Shown piece by piece: positions 17,193 through 25,144 of a stretch of DNA of 64,000 nucleotides. Each line of letters opens with the position of its first letter. The stretch's first letter is position 1. A model generated the notes under the pieces. It was given only the letters and a program-made list of their open reading frames with translations. It made no database searches and was not told the DNA's origin. Made by a program: the position numbers and the translations under genes. The stretch is from positions 28,448-92,447 of the forward strand of contig CAKUFK010000012.1 of assembly GCA_934647945.1 (NCBI GenBank), written 5' to 3'. This stretch comes from an uncultured Eubacteriales bacterium. GTDB taxonomy: Bacteria > Bacillota > Clostridia > Oscillospirales > Acutalibacteraceae.

Positions 17193-18017
17193 TTGAAAAT
17201 GAAGAAATTCGGGAAGCTGCTCGGCGGCATCCTGCTGTGTGCCGCTCTTCTGACGGCCACAGCCATGACCGCTTTTGCACTCCCACCGGTCGAAGGACCC
17301 CAATATGACGGCATTGACATCAGCCGCTGGCAAGGCGGCAGCATTGATTTTGCCAGAGTCAAGGAAGCAGGCTACGGCATCGTGTATATCCGCGCGGGGG
17401 GCGGCGGCGATTACACCGATCCCGACTTTGAGCGCAACTACACCGAGGCCAAGGCGGCCGGCATGCAAATCGGGTTTTACTACTATGTCGACACTGAAAA
17501 CGAGACCGAGGCCGGCGAGCAGGCGGCGCACTTCGCCTCGCTGGTGCGGGATAAGGAACCCGACTGCCGTCCGGCTATGGAATTCGTCATAGACGGCCTT
17601 GACAACGCCACGGTAAACAGGCTGGCCCTGGCCTTCCTGCAAAGGGCGGAGGAGCTATCCGGATTTGCCATGTGCGTTTACACCAACGCCTATAACGCCG
17701 GCAATGTCTACAGCGGTGCCATCACCGCCTATCCGCTGTGGATCGCGGAATACGATGTGGAGCGTCCCTCCGACATCGGCACCTGGACCGCCTGGGCCGG
17801 ATGGCAGTACGACGCGTCCGCCAGCGTGCCCGGCGTCGACGGCAACGTGGACCGGGACATCTTTACGAACGGCATCTTCCTGCCCGAAACGCCGCCCGCG
17901 TCGTCCGACGCGTCCGCTCCCGCAACGGGACGCACTGCCCTCGTTTGGATTCCCGCCGCACTGATCGGCTGCACACTGGCAGCCTTCTGCCTGGTCCGCC
18001 GCAAAAAGACGGCCTGA
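17193..18017 (+). CDS. GH25 lysozyme-like surface protein with altered catalytic motif
   Basis: 274 residues from TTG (AAAGGAGG at 17177-17184 fits the TTG; an ATG two codons on is 14 bases away). A signal peptide ends near ATAMTAFA. The GH25 fold is clear: YDGIDISRWQGGSIDFARVK, IGFYYYVDTE, YPLWIAEYDVE, WAGWQYDASA and NVDRDIF. Related proteins carry D-x-E at the position that here reads PAMEFV, so the catalytic Glu seems replaced by Val. The end has APATG, a hydrophobic helix and RRKKTA, a sortase-like anchor. It may bind peptidoglycan without cutting it. Confidence 0.85.
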   Translation: MKMKKFGKLLGGILLCAALLTATAMTAFALPPVEGPQYDGIDISRWQGGSIDFARVKEAGYGIVYIRAGGGGDYTDPDFERNYTEAKAAGMQIGFYYYVDTENETEAGEQAAHFASLVRDKEPDCRPAMEFVIDGLDNATVNRLALAFLQRAEELSGFAMCVYTNAYNAGNVYSGAITAYPLWIAEYDVERPSDIGTWTAWAGWQYDASASVPGVDGNVDRDIFTNGIFLPETPPASSDASAPATGRTALVWIPAALIGCTLAAFCLVRRKKTA

Positions 18018-18035
18018 TCCGCCGTTCTTTAGACA

Positions 18036-18062
18036 GGGGCCCCCGTGAGAGCGGGGGCCCTT
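18036..18062. terminator. GC-rich hairpin between convergent genes
   Basis: GGGCCCCCG pairs with CGGGGGCCC across a 6-nt loop. It lies between the GH25 gene and the acetyltransferase gene, which converge. There is no long T-run, so termination strength is uncertain. Confidence 0.55.
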
Positions 18063-18071
18063 GAGATTTGC

Positions 18072-19076
18072 CTAGAGCCGGATCAAGTCCTTTTCGAAGG
18101 TATATACCCGTCTTTTCTGGCCGTCTCCCCCCATCCGCTCGCCGCATTCCCGAACGATATAGCCGCAGCTCCGGTAGAGGCGGCGCGCGGGCAGGTTGTC
18201 TTCCGTGGTATGGAGGCGGACCCGGGCTTTCCCCTTTGAGCGGATGGTCTCTTCCGCGAACGTCACCACATATCTTCCGACGCCCTGCCGTCGATATCCC
18301 TCATCCACCACCAGCATGCTGATCCAGGACAGGGTGGGATCCAACAGTCCGTTCACCCGCAGCCAGGCGGCCGGCATCCCGCCTACAGAGAGGATGTAAT
18401 TCCGTTCATCGGGATCGCCCGCCGACAGAACCTTTCTCCACTCCGGAAGCGATATGGGCGGTCCGTGCAGCCGCTCCCGGCTCTGGGTATAAAGCCGGTC
18501 GAGCCAGACAGCGTGGCCGGGCGATGCCGGGTCTGCGCGAACCGGCAAGGACCGGGCCGTTTCGGACGGCCAGTTTCCAATACCCATTTCGTAAATAGAC
18601 AGCCCGTTTTCCGGCGACCGCTCTCCCGTGTTTTGAAAGCCGATCCACTCCCAAAACGGTTTTCCCGTCACCGGATCGGCCGTCAGATAGAGGCGTTTTA
18701 CGCCGTGGGACGCGAAAAGACCGTGAAGCCGCCGGAACATCGCCGTCCCGTACCCTTGCCGCCGGTATGCCGGAATGACATAAAATTCCATGATATAGCC
18801 GTAGCCCGGCTTTATAAAGCCTTTGTGTTCCGGATGATCCACCTTGCCGTACCAAAACCCCACGAGGGAATCGCCGTCGTAGCAGAGCTCCAGATGCCGG
18901 TCATGAGGCCCCTGCATGCTCAGGATGCTGCGCGTTACGTTTCTCAAAAATTCCGGATCCGTATGCCGGCCCTGGTGACGGTCGAGTTCCCGGAAGTACG
19001 GAACCATCAGGCTCTCGAACCGCCGCCTGTCCTCCTCATGGCCCCGCCGAAGCTGGATAAACGTCAAATCGTTCAT
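18072..19076 (-). CDS. Protein with two GNAT N-acetyltransferase domains
   Basis: 334 residues. Two acetyl-CoA-binding motifs are visible: VIPAYRRQGYGTAMFRRL near residue 98 and VVDEGYRRQGVGRYVVTFAE near residue 265, each in a full GNAT pattern (second: TEDNLPARRLYRSCGYIV). Tandem GNAT proteins acetylate amines or thiols such as mycothiol precursors or drugs; the substrate is unknown. The gene has a 190-nt leader with its own promoter, a 16-residue leader peptide and a terminator hairpin, so expression is probably controlled by attenuation. Confidence 0.85.
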   Translation of the reverse strand: MNDLTFIQLRRGHEEDRRRFESLMVPYFRELDRHQGRHTDPEFLRNVTRSILSMQGPHDRHLELCYDGDSLVGFWYGKVDHPEHKGFIKPGYGYIMEFYVIPAYRRQGYGTAMFRRLHGLFASHGVKRLYLTADPVTGKPFWEWIGFQNTGERSPENGLSIYEMGIGNWPSETARSLPVRADPASPGHAVWLDRLYTQSRERLHGPPISLPEWRKVLSAGDPDERNYILSVGGMPAAWLRVNGLLDPTLSWISMLVVDEGYRRQGVGRYVVTFAEETIRSKGKARVRLHTTEDNLPARRLYRSCGYIVRECGERMGGDGQKRRVYTFEKDLIRL

Positions 19077-19110
19077 GTTGTGCCCTCTTTCCTCTTATTT
19101 TGGGATATGC

Positions 19111-19141
19111 AAAACCGCTCCTGATAAAATCAGGAGCGGTT
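19111..19141 (-). terminator. Leader terminator (attenuator) before the GNAT gene
   Basis: On the minus strand AACCGCTCCTGA pairs with TCAGGAGCGGTT across a 5-nt loop, followed by TTTTGC. It lies between the leader peptide and the gene start at 19076. Its left arm and loop can instead pair with codons 6-11 of the leader peptide (12 contiguous pairs, then 4 more past a 2-nt bulge), which would prevent the terminator. Confidence 0.65.
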
Positions 19142-19163
19142 CGGCTATCCGCGTAAAAAAGGG

Positions 19164-19214
19164 CTATCCAGCGGACAAAACGACGCTTGATTTTATCAGT
19201 ATCGGCTGGGTCAT
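19164..19214 (-). CDS. Leader peptide, 16 residues (MTQPILIKSSVVLSAG)
   Basis: A very short frame with GAGAGGAGGCGG 5-8 bases before its ATG, an unusually strong ribosome site. It starts about 35 bases after the -10 element of the promoter and stops before the terminator hairpin. Codons 6-11 form the antiterminator strand (19184-19199). Short leader peptides of this kind let ribosome position decide between termination and read-through upstream of resistance genes. That this one works this way is inference from the pairing and from the placement. Confidence 0.6.
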   Translation of the reverse strand: MTQPILIKSSVVLSAG

Positions 19215-19245
19215 TTCGTCCGCCTCCTCTCGTTTTTATGTGGTA

Positions 19246-19274
19246 ATTATAATATGGATTCCTGATCAGTGCAA
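19246..19274 (-). promoter_or_regulatory. Sigma-A-type promoter of the leader and GNAT gene
   Basis: Minus strand TTGCAC (19269-19274), 17-bp spacer, TATAAT (19246-19251). The -35 box directly abuts the GC-rich end of the repeat block that starts at 19275. Confidence 0.8.
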
Positions 19275-20320
19275 CCCCCGGGGGCCCCGGGCCCCCTTGT
19301 CGTATATCGTCTGTACAGGCAACATCGTACCCGCCGATTTTCATAAAGAGAAAATCGGCCAATTACCTGGGGTTCAGGGGTTATGCCCCTGACGCTTCTT
19401 TCCCCGTTCCTACTCGATTAGCCTAGGGCAAATGCGGAAGCATTTGCGAGGGCCGGGGCAGGCCAGGTATGATTTCGACGGCGTTCGACCCGGCCTTCTT
19501 GTCGACAAGAAAGAGGGTGCCGAAGCACAGATCGTGCTTTATGGCATGAGCGCGTTTAAAATATAGTCGCATCGTGTAAGCGGGCAGATCGCCATACCCG
19601 TCTTTTTCAGGTTTGGCCTGAGGGCCACCTTCTTTCTTCGCACGAAGAAAGAAGGCAAAGACGTGCCAAGGGGTTACCCCTTGGAGCCCCGGGTGACTAG
19701 CCGGTTTTCTCTTAATGAAAACCGGCAATAGCCTCACCACCCGATCCCACTATATACAGAAAGGGGTTGCGGCCCCAGGGCTTGGGGTTGCTGTCTTTTT
19801 TCGGCCCCGCGCCCAATCGAGCCCCGGGGGCCCCGGGCCCCCTTGTTGTATAGGCGTCGGTTCAGGAGATGCCGTACCCGCCGGTTTTCCTGAAAAGAAA
19901 ACCGGCCGACCATCCGGGGTGCTTAGGGGGGCACCCCCTAAGCGTCTCTTTGCGTCCTTTCTCCACGCGGAGAAAGGACGTGGCCGCGCAACCGATCTCC
20001 TTTTTAGAAGGACTGCGTTTTTATGCGCGGACAAACCACAATGCTCGTCTTTTTCAGGTCTGGCCTGAGGGCCACCTACTTTCTTCACACGAAGAAAGTA
20101 GGCAAAGACGTGCCAAGGGGAGTTTCCTTGGAGCCCCGGATGGTTTTGATTTTTAGGGCCATTGTGGGACACCACAATGGCGGGTGACCGGCCCCAATGC
20201 CCGCCGGTTTAGAGTGTCTTTCAGGGGCCGGCCTGGGGTTCTCTCTATGAAAATCGACTCGGACGCCGACACCTGAACCGGCCTCTATACAGAAAGGGGG
20301 CCCGGAGTTTCCGGATAATT
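19275..20320. repeat. Block of modular palindromic repeats, copy group I
   Basis: About 1 kb with no credible gene. Recurrent modules: a box CCCCGGGGGCCCCGGGCCCC (19275 and 19822); hairpin H, CCGGTTTTC-N7-GAAAACCGG, at 19334-19358 (as CCGATTTTC), 19700-19726 and 19881-19905; hairpin P, CTTAGGGGG-GCA-CCCCCTAAG, near 19922; module M, TTTTTCAGGTYTGGCCTGAG, at 19603 and 20050, each followed by a long A/T-rich stem; and GCCATTGTGG/CCACAATGGC at 20158-20181. Stems differ between copies by paired changes. Related modules occur at 44340-44985. The open frames inside follow the repeats and are not genes. Confidence 0.8.
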
Positions 20321-20378
20321 TCTCCTCTCTGTCCTATGCGCGGAATCTTTATGTCAGGAAATTTTTTCCTTTGTTCCT

Positions 20379-20406
20379 GCATAACCCAATCTGTTCCGTC
20401 CATACT
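20379..20406 (+). promoter_or_regulatory. Candidate sigma-F promoter of spoIIR
   Basis: GCATA (20379-20383), 14-bp spacer, GTCCATACT (20398-20406) fits the B. subtilis sigma-F pattern GYATA / GGnnAnAMT except for one base. SpoIIR is a sigma-F target in B. subtilis, and sigF lies 3 kb downstream here. Confidence 0.45.
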
Positions 20407-20459
20407 CTGAGTATCCGGCGGCGGGACACGCCGCCAACCCGAGAAAGGCGGGATCTCAA

Positions 20460-21128
20460 ATGCGCAAATGGATCAAGGCACTGGCCTGCGGGCTGGTTTT
20501 AACGCTACTGCTGTCTCTGTGCGGTTTCCCATGGGGCTTCGCCGAAGACTGCGGAGAAATCCGCCAAAAGGTGGTCCGTCTGCATGTGCTCGCCAATTCC
20601 GACTCCGAAGGGGACCAGGCCCTCAAGCTGCGGGTACGGGACACCGTCACCGAAACCGCCGCCGGGCTATTCGACACGGCCGGCGACGCGGGCGAGGCGC
20701 TGGAGGTTGCGGAAGACCAGCTTCCGGCTCTCCTGGCGGCGGCTCAGCAGCGGGTGTATGACGAAGGCTATGACTATCCGGTAAACGCCGAACTGACCCG
20801 GATGTACTTTACCACCCGCACCTACGACACGGGCACCCTGCCGGCGGGCATGTACGACGCGGTGCGGATCACCATCGGCGAGGGCGCCGGAAAAAACTGG
20901 TGGTGCGTGGTCTTCCCGCCCATCTGCGTGCCGGCCGCGGCGGAACACAAGGATTTGTCCGACGTACTCGATGAAGACCAGGTGGATATCGTCACACAGC
21001 CGCAGAAATACGAGGTCAAGTTCAAAATCGTGGAATGGTGGGAAGGGCTGAGCCATCGGCTGGGCGAGTGGTTCGGCGGCGGGGAGGCATCGTCCGAGCC
21101 GGCATCCTCCGATGCGGAAGAGGCCTGA
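20460..21128 (+). CDS. spoIIR: Stage II sporulation protein R
   Basis: 222 residues. SpoIIR is made in the forespore, secreted, and signals to the mother cell so that SpoIIGA activates pro-sigma-E. A signal peptide (GLVLTLLLSLCGFPWGFAE) is followed by the family core VVRLHVLANSDSEGDQALKLRVRD and the C-terminal signature IGEGAGKNWWCVVFPPIC. After the core there is a Glu/Ser-rich tail ending SSDAEEA. Length is near that of B. subtilis. AAAGGCGGG precedes the ATG. Its own terminator follows at 21219. Confidence 0.95.
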   Translation: MRKWIKALACGLVLTLLLSLCGFPWGFAEDCGEIRQKVVRLHVLANSDSEGDQALKLRVRDTVTETAAGLFDTAGDAGEALEVAEDQLPALLAAAQQRVYDEGYDYPVNAELTRMYFTTRTYDTGTLPAGMYDAVRITIGEGAGKNWWCVVFPPICVPAAAEHKDLSDVLDEDQVDIVTQPQKYEVKFKIVEWWEGLSHRLGEWFGGGEASSEPASSDAEEA

Positions 21129-21218
21129 AACGGGCCGGGGAACCGGACGATCGTCTGCGTTATAAAAAAGCGGTGAAAATGGTAATCGGACAACACGGTA
21201 TCGGCGAAAAACGACAGG

Positions 21219-21248
21219 AAGGCCCCGCGTGGATTACGCGGGGCCTTT
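21219..21248 (+). terminator. Terminator after spoIIR
   Basis: A 12-bp stem, AAGGCCCCGCGT with ACGCGGGGCCTT, has a 5-nt loop and ends in TTT. It lies 90 bp downstream of the spoIIR stop. Confidence 0.8.
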
Positions 21249-21315
21249 CATGCTTGACGGCAGATCTCCGCCTGGGTTCTTCACCGATGATGTATCCGCT
21301 CTTTCTCCCGGCCCT

Positions 21316-21343
21316 TTTTCACGGGGGAAAGATGTGGTATACT
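21316..21343 (+). promoter_or_regulatory. Candidate promoter of folC
   Basis: TTTTCA (21316-21321), 16-bp spacer, TATACT (21338-21343), with the folC ATG 36 bp after the -10. The -35 is weak. Confidence 0.5.
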
Positions 21344-21378
21344 GGAAGAATCGAGTGAGATAAACGGAGGGGACGATT

Positions 21379-22656
21379 ATGACCTACACCGAAGCCTTGG
21401 CCTATATCGACGCGTTGAAGCCGGGGGGAATGAAGCCCGGCCTTGCCCGGATGGAGCGGGGGCTTTCTCTCCTGGGCCGGCCCCAGGACAAGCTCCGGGT
21501 AATCCACATCGCCGGCACCAACGGCAAGGGTTCGACGGCACGGATGATCCAGGCGATGGCGACGGCGAACGGCTTGAAAACCGGCCTGTTCACCTCTCCG
21601 GCCGTGACGGGGGTGCGGGATACCATCCAGATCGACGCCAATCCCATTTCGGAAGCGGCTTTCGCCGCCCTGACCGGAGAACTTGCGGCTCTGGCTCCCG
21701 CCATGGGGGAGGCGGGGGAACTGTCCGAATTCGAGCTGCTCACCACCATGGCGATCACCTGGTTTGCCCGGGAAAAGACGGATCTGTGCGTGATCGAATG
21801 CGGTCTCGGCGGGCGGGGGGACGCGACGGATGTATTCGACCATCCTGTGGCCGCGGTGCTGACCCCGGTCAGCCTCGACCACACGGCTGTTTTGGGGCAT
21901 TCCGTCGAGGAGATCGCCCGGGCCAAATGCGGTATCCTGCGGCCCGGCTGCGGCGTAGTCTGTTCCCCCGGGCAGCCGGAGGAGGCGCTCGGGGTGCTGC
22001 TGGAAGAGGCGGCCGGCATGGGGCTTACCGTCCATGTCCCCGGTGCCGCCGCGGCGCCGATTCGGGAGTGTACGCCGGGACGCTTGGTTTTTGAATGGGA
22101 AGGGGCGCCGGTGTCCCTATCCCTGACCGGAGCCTTCCAGAGGGACAACGCCCTGACGGCCCTCGGCGTCATGCGGCTGCTGGAAACCAAGGGTTTCCCC
22201 TTTGACCGGGCAAAGGCGGTGGAGGCGCTCGAAGGTATCCGGATGCCCTGCCGGCAGGAGGTGCTCCGCCGCCATCCTCTCCGGATGCTGGACGGGGCCC
22301 ACAATCCCCACGGTATCCGGGCTTTGACGGAGACACTCCTGACGGTTCCGGAGGAGGAACGCGTCCCGCTGACCCTGCTGTGGGGGATGCTGCGGGACAA
22401 GGACGTCCGCGCCTGCGTCTCCCTGCTCGCCCCTCTGGCGGCACGGGCGGTGTGCTGTGCCCCGGACAATCCACGGGCCATGCCGGGGGAGGCGCTCGCC
22501 GCCCTTTTCCGTGAAGCCGGGGTGGAGGCCGTATCCGCGGACAACCCGGAACAGGCGCTCGTCCTGGCACGGGAGGAGGCGGGAGAGGGGCCCCTCCTGG
22601 TGGGCGGATCCTTCTTTCTCGCGTCGGTGATCCGCCCCTTTTTGACAAAAGAATAG
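21379..22656 (+). CDS. folC: Bifunctional folylpolyglutamate synthase / dihydrofolate synthase
   Basis: 425 residues. FolC adds glutamates to folates, using ATP. The Mur-ligase fold is clear: P-loop HIAGTNGKGSTARMIQ near residue 43, the second ATP site DLCVIECGLGGRGDATD, VSLDHTAVLG, and the C-terminal DGAHNPHGI. Length is typical. A strong ribosome site (GGAGGGG) precedes the ATG. The gene has its own promoter and a terminator, so it is probably monocistronic. Confidence 0.94.
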   Translation: MTYTEALAYIDALKPGGMKPGLARMERGLSLLGRPQDKLRVIHIAGTNGKGSTARMIQAMATANGLKTGLFTSPAVTGVRDTIQIDANPISEAAFAALTGELAALAPAMGEAGELSEFELLTTMAITWFAREKTDLCVIECGLGGRGDATDVFDHPVAAVLTPVSLDHTAVLGHSVEEIARAKCGILRPGCGVVCSPGQPEEALGVLLEEAAGMGLTVHVPGAAAAPIRECTPGRLVFEWEGAPVSLSLTGAFQRDNALTALGVMRLLETKGFPFDRAKAVEALEGIRMPCRQEVLRRHPLRMLDGAHNPHGIRALTETLLTVPEEERVPLTLLWGMLRDKDVRACVSLLAPLAARAVCCAPDNPRAMPGEALAALFREAGVEAVSADNPEQALVLAREEAGEGPLLVGGSFFLASVIRPFLTKE

Positions 22657-22722
22657 GAAAACCGCCCGGATCCCGGCACAGCTTCCGGAATTCGACGGCG
22701 GGATTCTCATGCATCGAGCGGG

Positions 22723-22765
22723 ACAAGCCCTTATCATGGAAACATGACGGGGGCTTGTTTTTTTT
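22723..22765 (+). terminator. Strong terminator after folC
   Basis: ACAAGCCC pairs with GGGCTTGT, with an inner stem TCATG/CATGA on a GAAA tetraloop, followed by eight T. It separates folC from the spoIIA operon. Confidence 0.9.
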
Positions 22766-22815
22766 GCGGGTTTTTTGCCCGGTTCCCGGACTTCCAACAG
22801 GCAGGAGGAATGGAC

Positions 22816-23175
22816 ATGGTGATTCGCATGGATGCATCGCCCTCCGGCGTGACCATATGGCTCTCGGGCGAGCTGGACCATCACGCGGCCCGCTCCCTGC
22901 GGGAGCAGATCGACGGCGCTGTGGACCGGACCGGCGCCAAACGGCTCCGGCTGGACTTCGAAGGGGTGACCTTCATGGACAGCTCGGGCATCGGGCTCGT
23001 CATGGGACGGTACCGGCTCATGCAGCTCGCCGGCGGACGGCTGAGCGTGACGGGCGCGTCGGAACGGATCCAGAAAATCATGCGGCTGGCGGGACTAGAC
23101 CGGCTGCACATTTTAGAGGAGGCCGCGGCGGATGACGGCGGACAGAAGGAGGATTCCCATGAAGCCCATCAATGA
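22816..23175 (+). CDS. spoIIAA: Anti-sigma-F factor antagonist (STAS domain)
   Basis: 119 residues. SpoIIAA, when unphosphorylated, frees sigma-F from SpoIIAB in the forespore. The STAS core shows IWLSGELDHHAARSLREQI and the phosphorylation segment TFMDSSGIGLVMGRYRLM with the target Ser. AGGAGG at 22803-22808 is 7 bases from the ATG at 22816; the ATG at 22810 is too close, and the longer open frame overlaps the folC terminator. Its end overlaps spoIIAB by 17 bp. Confidence 0.95.
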   Translation: MVIRMDASPSGVTIWLSGELDHHAARSLREQIDGAVDRTGAKRLRLDFEGVTFMDSSGIGLVMGRYRLMQLAGGRLSVTGASERIQKIMRLAGLDRLHILEEAAADDGGQKEDSHEAHQ

Positions 23176-23608
23176 GATGAAAGTGACCTTTCCCAGCCGC
23201 TCCGCGAACGAGGGGTTTGCCCGTGCCGTGGTGGCGTCTTTTTTGTCCCAGCTCGATCCCGCCGTGGACGAACTGAGCGACCTGCGCACCGCCGTGAGCG
23301 AGGCGGTGACCAACTGTATCGTGCACGCCTATCCCGATTCGATCGGGGACATCACGGTACAGATGAGGCTGTTTGAAAACGGGCGGACTGTGGTCAAGGT
23401 GCGGGACCGAGGCTGTGGGATCGAGGATGTGGAGCAGGCGATGGAGCCGCTGTTCACGACAGGGGGTGACGACCGTTCCGGCCTCGGCTTCTCGGTGATG
23501 GAAAGCTTCACCGACCGGCTGAAGGTAAGCTCCCGCAAAGGCAAAGGGACCGTGGTGACCATGGAAAAGTACATAGTGCTGCGGGAACGGCAGGCGAAGC
23601 TGCCTTGA
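23159..23608 (+). CDS. spoIIAB: Anti-sigma-F factor, serine kinase
   Basis: 149 residues. SpoIIAB binds sigma-F and phosphorylates SpoIIAA. GHKL-kinase motifs are visible: N-box SEAVTNCIVHAYPD, G1 VRDRGCGIEDVEQ, and LFTTGGDDRSGLGFSVM. AGAAGGAGGA lies before the ATG at 23159 (MKPINEMKVTFPS), favoured over an upstream in-frame start. The reading frame overlaps spoIIAA by 17 bp and sigF by 4 bp, suggesting coupled translation and fixed stoichiometry. Confidence 0.96.
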   Translation: MKPINEMKVTFPSRSANEGFARAVVASFLSQLDPAVDELSDLRTAVSEAVTNCIVHAYPDSIGDITVQMRLFENGRTVVKVRDRGCGIEDVEQAMEPLFTTGGDDRSGLGFSVMESFTDRLKVSSRKGKGTVVTMEKYIVLRERQAKLP

Positions 23609-24264
23609 GCGGACGGGAAGAGCGGATATGCGACAATATCGGCCTGGTACACGCCTGCGCCCGCCGGTTCATGGGCCGGGGCATCGAATATGACGACCTG
23701 TTTCAGTCGGGCTGCATGGGGCTGGTCAAGGCTGCGGACGGCTTCGATGAGGAACGGGGCCTCAAGTTCTCGACCTATGCCGTGCCGGTCATCCTGGGGG
23801 AAATCCGCCGTCTGTTCCGGGACGGCGGCACCGTCAAGGTAAGCCGTTCCCTCAAGGAACTCTCCCTGCGCGCCTCCAGGGAACGGGATGCCTTTACCGC
23901 GCGGGAAGGGCGGGAGCCGAGCGTCGGGGAGCTGGCCGACCTGCTCGGGGTGGAGCGGGAGCAGGCGGTAGAAGCGCTCGGCGCGTCGATGCCGGCCTTA
24001 TCCCTGACCCGGGCGGGGGAGGAGGATGACAGGGAAGAGATCGATCTTCCGGTCACCCCGCCGGAGGAGGCGGTCACCGACCGGCTGGCCCTGCAGCAGG
24101 TGCTCGGGGAGCTGGAGCCCCGGGACCGGGCCCTCATCGTACTGCGGTATCTCAACCGCCACACCCAGCAGGCTACCGCCGAGAAGCTCGGCATGACCCA
24201 GGTACAGGTCTCCCGCCGGGAGCGGGTCATTCTCCAGGAGATGCGCAAACGTCTGACCGGATAA
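23605..24264 (+). CDS. sigF: RNA polymerase sigma-F factor
   Basis: 219 residues, the first forespore-specific sigma factor. Region 2 motifs are DLFQSGCMGLVKAADGFDEE and FSTYAVPVILGEIRRLFRDG, with the VKVSRSLKEL segment shared by sigma-B/F/G; region 4 is ALIVLRYLNRHTQQATAEKLG followed by MTQVQVSRRERVIL. The likely start is a TTG at 23605 in a TTGA overlap with the spoIIAB stop. A strong terminator follows. Confidence 0.95.
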   Translation: MSGREERICDNIGLVHACARRFMGRGIEYDDLFQSGCMGLVKAADGFDEERGLKFSTYAVPVILGEIRRLFRDGGTVKVSRSLKELSLRASRERDAFTAREGREPSVGELADLLGVEREQAVEALGASMPALSLTRAGEEDDREEIDLPVTPPEEAVTDRLALQQVLGELEPRDRALIVLRYLNRHTQQATAEKLGMTQVQVSRRERVILQEMRKRLTG

Positions 24265-24291
24265 GGTGCGTCCATAGCCTTACATGACCGG

Positions 24292-24327
24292 ACAAAAACA
24301 AGGGGCCCCAAGGCCCCTTGTTTTTGT
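24292..24327. terminator. Terminator of the spoIIA operon
   Basis: ACAAAAACAAGGGGCC and its exact complement form a 16-bp stem with a 4-nt loop and T-rich 3' arm, 28 bp after sigF. The next 170 bp up to 24501 hold no further motif. Confidence 0.92.
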
Positions 24328-24501
24328 CGTTTCCGGGGAGATCCTCCTTGACAAGAAAGTGACAGGGCAACCAGGGCGGCTGGACGGCGCGCGCCCGGGG
24401 CCGGTGATAACCCCAACCAGCACAAAACAGGGCGGAACCATAAAAGAGCGCGCACCGCTCACACTCCTTCCACATACACTGGAACGAAGGAGGTGACAAG
24501 C

Positions 24502-25002
24502 ATGTTTTTCTTTGGTTCCAAAAGCCGCGCCTACCTGGGCGAACTGCTCAAAAGCAAACCGGCCGCCCGCGCGCAGCTCCGCGGGGACAAAAACCATCCC
24601 TCCCTTTCCGGAGAGGTGTCATTCTATCCCGTAAACGGCGGTGTCCTAGTGCTCACGGAGGTACACGGCCTTCCCATATCCGGCGACCGCTGCGCGGGGC
24701 GTTTTTTTGGATTCCATATCCATGAGGGCGGAAGCTGTACCGGATCGGAAGCGGATCCCTTCTCCGACGCGAAAGGCCATTTCAATCCGGGAAACTGCCC
24801 GCATCCCCAGCACGCGGGCGATCTGCCGCCCCTTTTCGGGGGAAAGGGAAACGCCTGGGGCGCGTTTCTGGCCAATCGATTCACGATCGACGAGATAATC
24901 GGGAGGACCGTGATCCTGCACAGCGACCCGGACGACTTTACCTCTCAGCCGGCGGGCAATGCCGGCAGCCGCCTGGCCTGCGGCGTCATCCGAAAGGTAT
25001 AG
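24502..25002 (+). CDS. sodC: Cu/Zn superoxide dismutase without signal peptide
   Basis: 166 residues. The enzyme converts superoxide to oxygen and peroxide. Copper ligands are seen in GFHIHEGG and the bridging His in GHFNPGNCPH; zinc ligands in CPHPQHAGD; the fourth copper His in TVILHSDPDD; the disulfide Cys in GSC and LACGV; and the active-site Arg in AGSRLACG. All key residues are present. The N-terminus MFFFGSKSRAYLGELLKSK is not a signal peptide, so the protein should stay in the cytoplasm, unlike most bacterial SodC. AAGGAGGTGA precedes the ATG at 24502. Confidence 0.88.
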   Translation: MFFFGSKSRAYLGELLKSKPAARAQLRGDKNHPSLSGEVSFYPVNGGVLVLTEVHGLPISGDRCAGRFFGFHIHEGGSCTGSEADPFSDAKGHFNPGNCPHPQHAGDLPPLFGGKGNAWGAFLANRFTIDEIIGRTVILHSDPDDFTSQPAGNAGSRLACGVIRKV

Positions 25003-25144
25003 CGGCTCTTCGCGCAAGGCACCCTGCCGCGCCATGTCCGAAGGCGGCGTTTGGAGCGGCTGTGCGCGGATATCGCCGTCTTACCCGCCCCGCCTCGGCA
25101 GCCTTCACCTCATACCTATTAGGACCGCCGCCGCTTCGTTCTTT

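Noticed and set aside
19423..20175. Two minus-strand frames of 105 and 141 codons inside the repeat block
   Set aside because: They follow the repeated palindromes (for example HPGLQG and PWHVFA segments in both) and have no ribosome sites; paired changes preserve stems and not codons.
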